Source: Cognatiluteimonas lumbrici
GTDB taxonomy: Bacteria > Pseudomonadota > Gammaproteobacteria > Xanthomonadales > Xanthomonadaceae
Reading direction: 5' to 3'
Length of the DNA: 64,000 bases
Assembly (NCBI RefSeq): GCF_006476065.1
Contig: NZ_ML636798.1
Span: 1,376,207 to 1,440,206, forward strand
The notes below the pieces were generated by a model. The model saw only the letters and a list, made by a program, of their open reading frames with translations, ran no database searches and had not been told where the DNA came from. A program made the translations under genes and the position numbers. This document shows, in pieces, positions 37,917 to 47,571 of the stretch. Positions within the stretch are counted from its first letter, which is position 1. Each line of letters starts with the position of its first letter.

Positions 37917-38399
37917 TCAGCTCGCCTTCGCCAGCTGCGAGGCCAGGTCGTCGAGCAGCGCCTTGTGCGCGGCCGCGTCGATCTCCTTGCGCAGCAGCTT
38001 CTCGGCGCCGGCCACGGCCAGCACCGACACCTGGCGGCGCAGCTCCTCGCGGGCGCGGTTGGCGGCGGCCGCGATCTCGGCCTCGGCCAGCGCCTTCTGG
38101 CGGTTGGCCTCGGCGACGGCCTCGTTCTTGGCCGCGTCGACGATCTGGTTCGCGCGCTGGTGCGCCTGCTCGATGATCTCGTTGGCCTTCAGCCGCGCTT
38201 CCTTCAGCGCTTCGTTGGCCTTGTCCTGGGCCTGCGCGAGGTCCTTCTGGCTGCGGTCGGCCGCGGCCAGTCCCTCGGCGATCTTGCGCTGGCGCTCCTC
38301 GATCGCCGCCATGATCGGCGGCCAACCGAATTTCATCACCAGCCAGGCCACCGCGAAGAACGCGATGAACTGAACGACCAGAGTGAGGTTGGGTAGCAT
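37917..38399 (-). CDS. atpF: ATP synthase b subunit
   Basis: 160 residues: one N-terminal transmembrane helix ([20 protein letters not shown]) followed by a long charged helix (from [20 protein letters not shown] on), the peripheral stalk dimer. The FxxxxWPPI element ([10 protein letters not shown]) is conserved. Only one b-type gene is present, as expected for a gammaproteobacterium. Confidence 0.97.
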   Translation of the reverse strand: MLPNLTLVVQFIAFFAVAWLVMKFGWPPIMAAIEERQRKIAEGLAAADRSQKDLAQAQDKANEALKEARLKANEIIEQAHQRANQIVDAAKNEAVAEANRQKALAEAEIAAAANRAREELRRQVSVLAVAGAEKLLRKEIDAAAHKALLDDLASQLAKAS

Positions 38400-38469
38400 G
38401 GTGCTTGTGCTCCTGCTGCCGGCGGCGTGCCGCCGGCGATGCTGGTTCCATGTGCCTTGCGGCGGTGCC

Positions 38470-40174
<1,705 letters not shown>

Positions 40175-40311
40175 CCGCCGCGGGACCCCGGAAGGTGAAT
40201 GGGACGGGTTCCGAGGCGAACTTTCCCCGGGCGGCCGGGTCTACCCCTGCAAGGCCTGCGTCCTTCCTCGTCAGTCGCCGCAGGCCGCCGAAGCCCCGGA
40301 CCCCCGGGGCT

Positions 40312-42156
40312 TCAACTTTTCCGGGGGACGTAGAGGTCGGTGACGGTGCCTTCGAAGACCTCGGCGCCCAGGCCGACCGACTCCGAGAGGGTCGGGTGCG
40401 GGTGGATGGTGTGGCCGATGTCGGCCGCCTCCGCGCCCATCTCGATCGCCAGCGCGATCTCGGCGATGAGCTCGCCGGCATGCACGCCCACGATGCCGCC
40501 GCCGACGATGCGGCGGGTTTCCGGATCGAACAGCAGCTTGGTGAAGCCCTCGGTGCGGCCCAGGCCGATGGCGCGGCCGGAGGCCGCCCACGGGAACTTC
40601 GCCACCTCCACCGCGATGCCCTTGGCCCTGGCCTCGGACTCGGTGACCCCGACCCAGGCGATCTCCGGGTCGGTGTAGGCCACCGACGGGATCACCCGTG
40701 CCACCCACTCGCGCTTGTGCCCGGCCGCCACCTCGGCGGCGACGTGGCCCTCGTGGGTGGCCTTGTGCGCGAGCATCGGCTGGCCGACCAGGTCGCCGAT
40801 CGCGAAGATGTGCGGCACGTTGGTGCGCATCTGCGCGTCCACCGCGATGAAGCCACGCTCGGAGACGTCCACGCCGGCCTTGCCGGCATCGAGCTTGCCG
40901 CCGTTGGGGGCACGGCCGACGGCGACCAGCACGCGGTCGTAGAGCTTGCCCTCGGGGACGCTCTTGCCCTCGAAGCTGCAGGCGATGCCGTTCTTCTGCG
41001 CCTTGGCCTCGACCACCTTCGTTTCCAGGTGGACCGCGACGCCCTGCTGCTTGAGGCGCGCGGCCAGCGGCCTGACCAGGTCGGCATCGGCGCCGGGGAT
41101 GAGCTGCCCGGCGAGCTCGACCACCGTCACCTCGCTGCCGAGGCCGCGGTACACGGTCGCCATCTCCAGGCCGATGATGCCGCCGCCGACCACCAGCAGC
41201 TTCTTCGGCACCTCGCCGAGCTGCAGCGCGTCGGTCGAATCCATGATCCGAGGATCGTCCCACGGGAAGCCCGGCAGCTTCAGCGCCTGCGAACCCGCGG
41301 CGATGATGCACTGCTCGAAGCGCAGCAACTGCACCTTGCCGTCGTCGGAGCGGATCTCGAGTTCGTTCGGCGAGACGAAGCGGCCCTCGCCGGTGGCGAC
41401 GCGCACCTTGCGCTGCCTGGCCATGCCCGCCAGCCCCTTGGTGAGCTGGCCGACGACCTTGTCCTTGTATTCGCGCAGCTTGTCGAGCGAAATCCTGGGC
41501 TTGCTGAACTCCACGCCGAACTCGCTCGCGTGCGCGGCCTGGTCGATCACGTCGGCCGCATGCAGCAGCGCCTTCGACGGGATGCAGCCGACGTTGAGGC
41601 AGACGCCGCCAAGCGTGCCGTAGCGCTCCACCAGCACCGTATCGAGCCCGAGGTCGGCCGCGCGGAACGCCGCGCTGTACCCGCCCGGCCCCGCCCCCAG
41701 CACCACCAGCCCACAAGTGATGTCCGCCTTCCGCCCCGAGCTCTTCGCTGCAGCAGGAGCGGCGCCAGCCGCGACCCCCGCGGTCGTGCTCCCTCTCCCG
41801 CCTGCGGGAGAGGGCCGGGGTGAGGGTGAACGCTCTTCGTCACGCGGCGGCGCAACCCCGGTCTTCGCGGCTTCCGCCGCTCCCACAGGCTGCCCCTTCG
41901 CGGCTTCCGCCGCTCCTTCCACCTCCACCACCGCGACTACGGTGCCCTCGGACACCTTGTCGTCCACCTGCACCCGCACTTCCTTGACCACGCCGGCCGC
42001 AGACGACGGCACTTCCATCGTCGCCTTCTCGCTCTCCAGCGTGACCAGGCCCTGGTCCTTCGCCACCGTATCGCCGACCGCGACCAGCACCTCGATCACC
42101 GGCACGTCGTCGTAGCCGCCGATGTCCGGGACCTTCACCTCGACCGTCTTGGCCAT
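40312..42156 (-). CDS. lpdA: Dihydrolipoyl dehydrogenase with N-terminal lipoyl domain
   Basis: E3 of pyruvate dehydrogenase, reoxidising lipoyl groups with FAD and NAD. 614 residues: lipoyl domain (1-80, Lys44 in LESEKATMEVP), a linker (about 81-143), then the FAD domain (VVLGAGPGGYSAAF), redox disulfide GGVCLNVGCIPSK, NAD domain (VGGGIIGLEMATV) and dimer interface with the catalytic HPHPTLSE. Oddity: the linker is made largely of intergenic-type repeats read in frame (SPSPRPSPAGGRG and others). It lies 10 bases after aceF. Its lipoyl domain is almost identical to that of aceF. Confidence 0.96.
   Translation of the reverse strand: MAKTVEVKVPDIGGYDDVPVIEVLVAVGDTVAKDQGLVTLESEKATMEVPSSAAGVVKEVRVQVDDKVSEGTVVAVVEVEGAAEAAKGQPVGAAEAAKTGVAPPRDEERSPSPRPSPAGGRGSTTAGVAAGAAPAAAKSSGRKADITCGLVVLGAGPGGYSAAFRAADLGLDTVLVERYGTLGGVCLNVGCIPSKALLHAADVIDQAAHASEFGVEFSKPRISLDKLREYKDKVVGQLTKGLAGMARQRKVRVATGEGRFVSPNELEIRSDDGKVQLLRFEQCIIAAGSQALKLPGFPWDDPRIMDSTDALQLGEVPKKLLVVGGGIIGLEMATVYRGLGSEVTVVELAGQLIPGADADLVRPLAARLKQQGVAVHLETKVVEAKAQKNGIACSFEGKSVPEGKLYDRVLVAVGRAPNGGKLDAGKAGVDVSERGFIAVDAQMRTNVPHIFAIGDLVGQPMLAHKATHEGHVAAEVAAGHKREWVARVIPSVAYTDPEIAWVGVTESEARAKGIAVEVAKFPWAASGRAIGLGRTEGFTKLLFDPETRRIVGGGIVGVHAGELIAEIALAIEMGAEAADIGHTIHPHPTLSESVGLGAEVFEGTVTDLYVPRKS
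41754..41916. repeat. Cluster of intergenic-type repeats inside the lpdA linker
   Basis: Four elements lie in a row within the coding sequence. (1) AGGAGCGGCGCCAGCCGCGA at 41754-41773, a variant of the 9364/49317 repeat. (2) 41789-41828, a palindrome CCCTCTCCCG-CCTG-CGGGAGAGGG with a GGTGAGGG tail, a repeat common between proteobacterial genes. (3) and (4) TTCGCGGCTTCCGCCGCTCC at 41864-41883 and 41897-41916, as at 16366. All are in frame and free of stops on the coding strand. Confidence 0.85.
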
Positions 42157-42166
42157 GCGTGCCCCC

Positions 42167-43594
42167 TTACAGCAGCGCGCGGCGCATGTCGCCGAGCAGC
42201 TGCGCCAGGTAGGCGGTGAAGCGCGCGGCGGCGGCGCCGTCGATCACGCGGTGGTCGTAGCTCAGCGACAGCGGCAGCACCAGCCGCGGCTGGAACGCGC
42301 TGCCATCCCACACCGGGCGCATCGCCGACTTCGACACGCCGAGAATCGCGACTTCCGGCGCGTTGACGATCGGCGTGAACTTGGTCCCGCCGATGCCGCC
42401 CAGCGAACTGATGGTGAAGCAGCCGCCCTGCATCTCCGCCGGGCCCAGCTTGTCGTCGCGCGCCTTCGCCGCCAGCTCGGCGGTCTCGGCGGCGATCTCC
42501 AGCACGCCCTTGCGGTCGACATCGCGCACCACCGGCACCACCAGGCCGTTCGGCGTATCCGCGGCGAAACCGATGTTGTAGTACTTCTTCAGCACCAGGT
42601 GCTCGCCGTCGGCCTCGAGCGAGCTGTTGAACTGCGGATACTTCTGCAGCGCGGCGACGCTGGCCTTGATCAGGAATGCCAGCAGCGTGAGCTTCGCCGC
42701 GCCGCCCTTGGCAATGGCCTTGGCGTTCTCCTCGTTGAGCGCCACCCGCAGCGCCTCGAGCTCGGTGATGTCGGCGTCGTCGTGCTGGGTGACGTGCGGG
42801 ATCATCGCCCAGTTGCGCGCGAGGTTGGCGCCGGACAGCTTCTGGATGCGCGAGAGTTCGCGCGTCTCCACCTCGCCGAACTTCGAGAAATCCACCTTCG
42901 GCCACGGCAGGAGATCGAGCCCGCCGCCGCCACCGGCGCGCGCGGCCTTGCCGCCGCCCTGCATCGTCGACTTCACGAACTGCTGCACGTCGTCCTTGCC
43001 GATGCGGCCGCCGCGGCCGCTGCCGCTCACCTGCGACAGTTCCACGCCGAGCTCGCGCGCGAACAGGCGCACCGCGGGGCTGGCGTAGGGGACCTTGCCC
43101 GGGGCTACCGCCTCGGCCTCGAAGCGGACCGGCGGGTTGGCCGGGCCGCGGCCCTGCGCCGACATGCTCGCCTGGGCGAGCTTGTCGGGCTTCGCGGCCA
43201 CATGCGCGGGCTCGGTCTCGTTCGGCTCCTCGGCGGGGCGCACGCGCTCCTGCGGGTCCTCCGGCTGCGCCCGCCTTGCCGGCCCGGCCTCGGGCTCCGC
43301 CGCGGCCGGCGCCTCGGCCTTGGCGCCCTCACCGTCGCCGCCACTGCCGCCGGCCTCGGCCTCGATCACCGCGACCACGGCGCCCTCGGAGACCTTGTCG
43401 TCCACCGCGACCCGGACTTCCTTGACCACGCCGGCGAACGGCGCGGGCACTTCCATCGTGGCCTTCTCGCTCTCCAGCGTGACCAGGCCCTGGTCCTTGG
43501 CAACGGTATCGCCGACCGCGACCAGCACCTCGATCACCGGCACGTCGTCGTAGCCGCCGATATCGGGGACGCGCGCTTCCTTCAACTCGGCCAT
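42167..43594 (-). CDS. aceF: Pyruvate dehydrogenase E2 (dihydrolipoyl acetyltransferase)
   Basis: 475 residues: one lipoyl domain (1-80, LESEKATMEVP), a long charged/Ala-Pro linker (81-165), an E1/E3-binding domain (ASPAVRLFARELGVELSQVS), a Gly-rich linker, and the catalytic domain ending YDHRVIDGAAAARF (His448, Asp452; intact HRxxDG). The E. coli enzyme has three lipoyl domains; this has one. The ATG at 43594 begins MAELKEARVPDIGGYDD. lpdA follows 10 bases later. aceE (E1) is not upstream here, where a divergent OmpW-like gene lies. Confidence 0.95.
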   Translation of the reverse strand: MAELKEARVPDIGGYDDVPVIEVLVAVGDTVAKDQGLVTLESEKATMEVPAPFAGVVKEVRVAVDDKVSEGAVVAVIEAEAGGSGGDGEGAKAEAPAAAEPEAGPARRAQPEDPQERVRPAEEPNETEPAHVAAKPDKLAQASMSAQGRGPANPPVRFEAEAVAPGKVPYASPAVRLFARELGVELSQVSGSGRGGRIGKDDVQQFVKSTMQGGGKAARAGGGGGLDLLPWPKVDFSKFGEVETRELSRIQKLSGANLARNWAMIPHVTQHDDADITELEALRVALNEENAKAIAKGGAAKLTLLAFLIKASVAALQKYPQFNSSLEADGEHLVLKKYYNIGFAADTPNGLVVPVVRDVDRKGVLEIAAETAELAAKARDDKLGPAEMQGGCFTISSLGGIGGTKFTPIVNAPEVAILGVSKSAMRPVWDGSAFQPRLVLPLSLSYDHRVIDGAAAARFTAYLAQLLGDMRRALL

Positions 43595-43833
43595 CAGGGA
43601 CCCTCGGGCGAACGGTGGGGACCTTCTATTGTGGCGCGCTTCGCTCAGCCGGGCTACAGCAGCGTCCCCGGGGCGTGAACCCCGCCCGCCCGCGAGCGCG
43701 CGTGCGACGCGTGGAACCCGCCGGAAGTTCCACCGGGTCCGGTGCGCGGGGGACGCGTCGTTCAGTTGCGCCCCGATACGGTGGCGTCGCCCTACTCCCC
43801 AGGGGCGTTTCCAATAATTACGAGGAGATCCGC

Positions 43834-44496
43834 ATGCATGCCATTCCCTCCCCCCGCAACCGGATGATCGTCCCCGCCATCGCGCTGGCCCTGGCCGGCG
43901 GCATGGCCGCGGCCCCGGCCTTCGCGCAGGACACCGGCGCCGCCGGCAAGCGCTTCGCGATCGTCGGCGGCTACGCACACCAGGAGCCCACCGGCGACGC
44001 CACCCTCGATGGCGCCGACGCCGAGTTCGACGGCTCGGGCGCCGGCACCCTCAGCGCAAGCTGGTACCTCAACGAGAACGTCGCCATCGAAGGCTGGGGC
44101 GCGGTGAGCAAGTTCGACCACCGCGTGACCACCGGCGCCGACGGCAAGGTCGCCACGGTCAGTTCGCAGCCGTGGGCGTTGAGCGCGCAGTACCACTTCC
44201 GCGACGGCAACGAGACCATCCGTCCGTTCGTCGGCCTGGGCTACTACCAGTCCAACTACAGCGACGAGGACCAGGACTCCATCGGTCCCTATGCCGACAA
44301 CCACATCGGCGTCGGTACCGCGAGCGGCCCGATGGCCACGGTCGGCGTGGACCTCAACTTCACCGACAAGGCCTTCGCGCGGGCCGACCTGCGCTACCTG
44401 CACGGCGACTCCGACATCGAAGTGGACGGCGAGCCGGCCGGCAACGCCGACCTCAACCCCGTGGTGATCGGCGTCGGCGTGGGCGTGCGGTTCTAA
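43834..44496 (+). CDS. OmpW-family outer-membrane beta-barrel protein
   Basis: 220 residues with a signal peptide (IVPAIALALAGGMAAAPAFA) and strong ribosome site GAGGAGA. An eight-stranded barrel pattern of alternating residues is visible (FAIVGGYAHQ, TLSASWYLNENVAIEGWGAV, RPFVGLGYYQSNYSD, FARADLRYLHGD). It ends VVIGVGVGVRF, with the terminal Phe used for BAM-mediated insertion. OmpW proteins form narrow channels for small hydrophobic molecules and respond to stress; the ligand here is unknown. Confidence 0.88.
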   Translation: MHAIPSPRNRMIVPAIALALAGGMAAAPAFAQDTGAAGKRFAIVGGYAHQEPTGDATLDGADAEFDGSGAGTLSASWYLNENVAIEGWGAVSKFDHRVTTGADGKVATVSSQPWALSAQYHFRDGNETIRPFVGLGYYQSNYSDEDQDSIGPYADNHIGVGTASGPMATVGVDLNFTDKAFARADLRYLHGDSDIEVDGEPAGNADLNPVVIGVGVGVRF

Positions 44497-44547
44497 CCGC
44501 CCCCACGGTTCACGGGCCCTCGCGGCAGGCATCGCTAGCTTGGTGCC

Positions 44548-45291
44548 ATGCCCGAGGGCCCTTCCATCGTCATCCTCAAGGAACAGGCGGCGAAGTTCGC
44601 CGGCAAGACCGTCCGGAAGGTCTCCGGCAACAGCCGCCAGGACATCGCGCGCATGCAGGGGCTGGTGGTGCGCGACGTCTGCAGTTGGGGCAAGCACTTC
44701 CTACTGCCGTTCGACGGCTTCGCGCTGCGCGTGCACTTCCTGCTGTTCGGGCGCTCGCGCGTGGACGACCCGAAGCCCGGCGGCTCGCCGCGGCTCACGC
44801 TCGAGTTCGACAACGGCCGGCTCGACCTCTACGCCTGCTCGGTGCAGTTCCTCGAAGGCGAGCTGGACGACCACTACGACTGGTCGCTGGACGTGATGGC
44901 CGACGCCTGGGACCCGGCGCGGGCACGCAAACGCCTGCGCGAGAGCCCGCACGTGCTCGCGGCCGACGCGCTGCTCGACCAGGAATGGTTCGCTGGGGTC
45001 GGCAACATCATCAAGAACGAGGTGCTCTGGCGGATCCGCGTGCACCCCGAGAGCGAGGTCGGCGCGCTGCCGCCGCGCAAGCAGATCGAACTGGTGAAGC
45101 AGGCGCGCGAGTACAGCTTCGACTTCCTCGAGTGGAAGAAGGCGTTCGTGCTCAAGAAGCACTACCAGGTGCATACCAAGACCCACTGCCCGCGCGACGG
45201 CACCCGCCTGTCCTACCGCAAGGAGCTCGGCCGCGCCCGGCGGCGGGCGTTCTTCTGCGAGGCCTGCCAGAAGCGCTACGGCTCCTCCTGA
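44548..45291 (+). CDS. Fpg/Nei-family DNA glycosylase
   Basis: 247 residues, base-excision repair of oxidised bases. N-terminal PEGP catalytic start (Pro2, Glu3), the H2TH region LLDQEWFAGVGNIIKNEVLW, and a C-terminal zinc-finger-like segment. That segment has Cys residues at HTKTHCPRDG and FFCEACQKRYG: three rather than four, the second position being Asp. Closer to endonuclease VIII (Nei) than Fpg in the PEGPSI start. Its 3' end overlaps the convergent exporter gene by 16 bases. Confidence 0.88.
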   Translation: MPEGPSIVILKEQAAKFAGKTVRKVSGNSRQDIARMQGLVVRDVCSWGKHFLLPFDGFALRVHFLLFGRSRVDDPKPGGSPRLTLEFDNGRLDLYACSVQFLEGELDDHYDWSLDVMADAWDPARARKRLRESPHVLAADALLDQEWFAGVGNIIKNEVLWRIRVHPESEVGALPPRKQIELVKQAREYSFDFLEWKKAFVLKKHYQVHTKTHCPRDGTRLSYRKELGRARRRAFFCEACQKRYGSS

Positions 45292-46199
45292 GCAGCCGCG
45301 CTGCCGGTTTCGAGCACGCGCTCGCGGCGGAACAGGTACAGGCCGCTGGCGATGATGATCGCCGCGCCGAGCCAGGTCACCGGCCGCGGCAGCACGCCCC
45401 ACAGGGCCACGTCCAGCAGCACGCCCCAGACCAGCGCCGTGTACTCCAGCGGCGCCAGCAGCGACGCCTCGCCGAGCCGGAACGCCTCGGTGATCAGGTA
45501 CTGCCCGAGCGCGCCGGCCACGCCGAGCCCGACCACCAGCCACGCATGTTCGCCCCGGATCTCACGCCACTCCGGAAGCGCGAGCGCGCCGGCGCCGAGC
45601 GCCAGGAACACCATCAGCCACACCACCATGGACTGGGTCGAGTCGGTGCGCGCGAGGATGCGCACGGTGATCGCGGACACCGCGTAGCCGAGCGCGGCCA
45701 GCAGCACCGCCAGGCCGGCCATGCTGAGCAGGCCCTCCCCGCCCGGCCGCAGCACCACCAGCACGCCGAGGAAGCCGGCCGCGATCGCGGTCCAGCGCCG
45801 CGGTCCGACGTGCTCGCGCAGCATCGGCACCGACAGCGCGGTGATCAGCAGCGGCGCGACGAAGAAGATCGTGTAGGCGGTGGACAGCGGCAGGGTCTGC
45901 AGCGCGTACACGAAGGTGGCCATCATCATCACGCCGATGGCGCCGCGCAGCAGGTGCAGCGACCAGCGCGCGCGCAGCAGCGGGCGCAGGCCGGTGGTCG
46001 CCGCCGCCCACGCCAGCAGCCACGGCAGGGACGACGCCCCGCGCAGGGCCGCGACCTGGAACGGCGGGTAGTGCGCGACCAGCGCCTTGAGCGCCGCGTC
46101 CATCAGGCAGAACACCAGCACGCACGCGAGCATCAGCAGCATCGCGCGGCGCTGGCGGCGGGTCCTCTCTTCGGACGCGGTGTCGCGGGGATGGTCCAT
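45276..46199 (-). CDS. EamA-family (DMT) transporter
   Basis: 307 residues from the ATG at 46199. Ten hydrophobic helices arranged as two EamA repeats (first repeat around LMLACVLVFCLMDAALKALV, second around LAVLLAALGYAVSAITVRIL), with the typical PLEYTALVWG segment in helix 9. Such carriers export amino acids or metabolites, or exchange nucleotide sugars; substrate unknown. The frame is open further upstream but without membrane segments. Confidence 0.88.
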   Translation of the reverse strand: MDHPRDTASEERTRRQRRAMLLMLACVLVFCLMDAALKALVAHYPPFQVAALRGASSLPWLLAWAAATTGLRPLLRARWSLHLLRGAIGVMMMATFVYALQTLPLSTAYTIFFVAPLLITALSVPMLREHVGPRRWTAIAAGFLGVLVVLRPGGEGLLSMAGLAVLLAALGYAVSAITVRILARTDSTQSMVVWLMVFLALGAGALALPEWREIRGEHAWLVVGLGVAGALGQYLITEAFRLGEASLLAPLEYTALVWGVLLDVALWGVLPRPVTWLGAAIIIASGLYLFRRERVLETGSAAAQEEP

Positions 46200-46227
46200 C
46201 GCCGGAGGATGCGGCAAGCTGGCGGCG

Positions 46228-46764
46228 ATGACCATGCCCGACGACCCGATCGAAGCCACCCGCCGCTGGGTCGAGCGCGCGGTGATCGGCCTCAACCTGT
46301 GCCCGTTCGCCAAGGCGGTGCAGGCCAGGGGCCAGGTCCGCTACGTGCTGAGCGAGGCCACCACGCCCGAGGCGCTGCTGGAGGACCTCGGCCGGGAACT
46401 GCTGCACCTGCGCGACACACCGCCCGAGGAGGTGGACACGACGCTGATCGTGCATCCCGGGGTGCTGGGCGACTTCCTCGACTACAACGACTTCCTCGAA
46501 GCCGCCGACGCGCTGGTGGCCGAGCTGGACCTCGAGGGCGTGCTGCAAGTCGCGAGCTTCCACCCCGACTACCGGTTCGCCGACAGCCACCCGGACGACA
46601 TCGGGAACCACACCAACCGCTCGCCGCACCCGACCCTGCACCTGCTGCGCGAAGACAGCGTCGCCCGCGCCGTCGCCGCCTACCCCGACCCCAGCGCCAT
46701 CACCGACCGCAACATCCAGACCCTCCGCACCCTCGGCCGCGACGGCTGGCAAAAGCTTTTTTAG
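46228..46764 (+). CDS. DUF1415 family protein
   Basis: 178 residues, cytosolic. Recognised by the conserved start ATRRWVERAVIGLNLCPFAK, the HPGVLGDFLDYNDFLEAAD segment and YRFADSHPDDIGNHTNRSPH. The family is widespread in proteobacteria and has no established function; conserved Cys, His and Asp residues suggest a metal or nucleotide site. Its TAG stop lies in the left arm of a long palindrome. Confidence 0.88.
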   Translation: MTMPDDPIEATRRWVERAVIGLNLCPFAKAVQARGQVRYVLSEATTPEALLEDLGRELLHLRDTPPEEVDTTLIVHPGVLGDFLDYNDFLEAADALVAELDLEGVLQVASFHPDYRFADSHPDDIGNHTNRSPHPTLHLLREDSVARAVAAYPDPSAITDRNIQTLRTLGRDGWQKLF

Positions 46765-46858
46765 CCACAGATTCCACAGATTGAAAAGGATTGGTTTCGC
46801 GGCAAATTGGGCGCCGCGACGACCAAATCCTTTTTTTATCTGTGAAATCTGTGGCTAA
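46761..46858. repeat. 98-base near-palindrome between convergent genes
   Basis: The outer arms TTAGCCACAGATTCCACAGA (from 46761) and its complement ending at 46858 match at 20 of 21 positions. An inner A-rich/T-rich stem (AAAAGGATT / AAATCCTTTT) and a GC core continue the pairing. Left and right ends give TAG stops to the DUF1415 gene (46762-46764) and to the rsuA-type gene (46855-46857). T-runs on both sides make it a likely bidirectional terminator. The AT content is far from local average. Confidence 0.85.
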
Positions 46859-47571
46859 TTGCTGTTGAAAAGCGCGGCGAGGTCATGGTCGTCGAGGAGG
46901 CGCCAGTCGCCGGGAGGGAGGTCGCCGAGGGTGAGGTTGCCGACCTGGGGGCGGTGGAGGGCGGTGACGTGGTTGCCGGTGGCGGCGAACATGCGGCGGA
47001 CCTGGTGGTAGCGGCCTTCGGTCAGCACCAGGCGCGCGCGGCGAGGCCCGAGCGGCTCCAGGCGGGCGGGCGCCAGCGGGGTGTCCTCGGATTCCAGCAT
47101 CAGCGTGCCGCTGGCGAAGAGCGCGGCCTCGTCGCCGCGCAGGTCCTCGGCCAGGGTCGCTTCGTAGGTCTTGGGCAGCTTCGTCTTCGGCGACACGATC
47201 CGGTGCAGCAGCGCGCCGTCGTCGGTCATCAGCAGGAGGCCGCTGGTGTCGCGGTCGAGGCGGCCAACGGTGGACAGCAGCGGCTTGCGCAGGCGGAAGC
47301 GCGGCGGCAGCAGGTCGTAGACGATGCGTCCGGGGTCGCGCGTGGAGCAGGTGTAGCCGACCGGCTTGTGCAGCATCAGCACCAGGCCCGGCGCCGGGTC
47401 GAGCGGTTCGCCGTCCACGCGCACGTCGGCGTGCGCGACCTGGTCGTCGGCGTACAGCACCTCGCCTGCGGCGTCGGTGACGCGGCCCTCGCGGAACATG
47501 CGCGCGACCTCCTTGCGGCTGCCGTAGCCGAGGTTGGCCAGCAGCTTCACCAGCTTCACCGGCCCGCTCAC
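46855..47571 (-). CDS. rsuA: 16S rRNA pseudouridine synthase (RsuA type)
   Basis: 238 residues. N-terminal S4-like RNA-binding domain (VKLVKLLANLGYGSRKEVAR), then the RsuA/RluB/E/F catalytic domain with the catalytic Asp in VGRLDRDTSGLLL and the YHQVRRMFAATGNHV motif. Modifies U516 of 16S rRNA if truly RsuA; RluE/F specificity is the alternative. GTG start overlapping the methyltransferase stop (GTGA): two ribosomal RNA modification genes in one unit. Confidence 0.9.
   Translation of the reverse strand: MSGPVKLVKLLANLGYGSRKEVARMFREGRVTDAAGEVLYADDQVAHADVRVDGEPLDPAPGLVLMLHKPVGYTCSTRDPGRIVYDLLPPRFRLRKPLLSTVGRLDRDTSGLLLMTDDGALLHRIVSPKTKLPKTYEATLAEDLRGDEAALFASGTLMLESEDTPLAPARLEPLGPRRARLVLTEGRYHQVRRMFAATGNHVTALHRPQVGNLTLGDLPPGDWRLLDDHDLAALFNSN

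Noticed and set aside
43595-43833. aceE (pyruvate dehydrogenase E1) expected upstream of aceF
   Set aside because: The region is a 239-base gap followed by a divergent OmpW-like gene. It holds a hairpin (GTGGAAC/GTTCCAC, 43711-43733) but no E1 gene; aceE must lie elsewhere.
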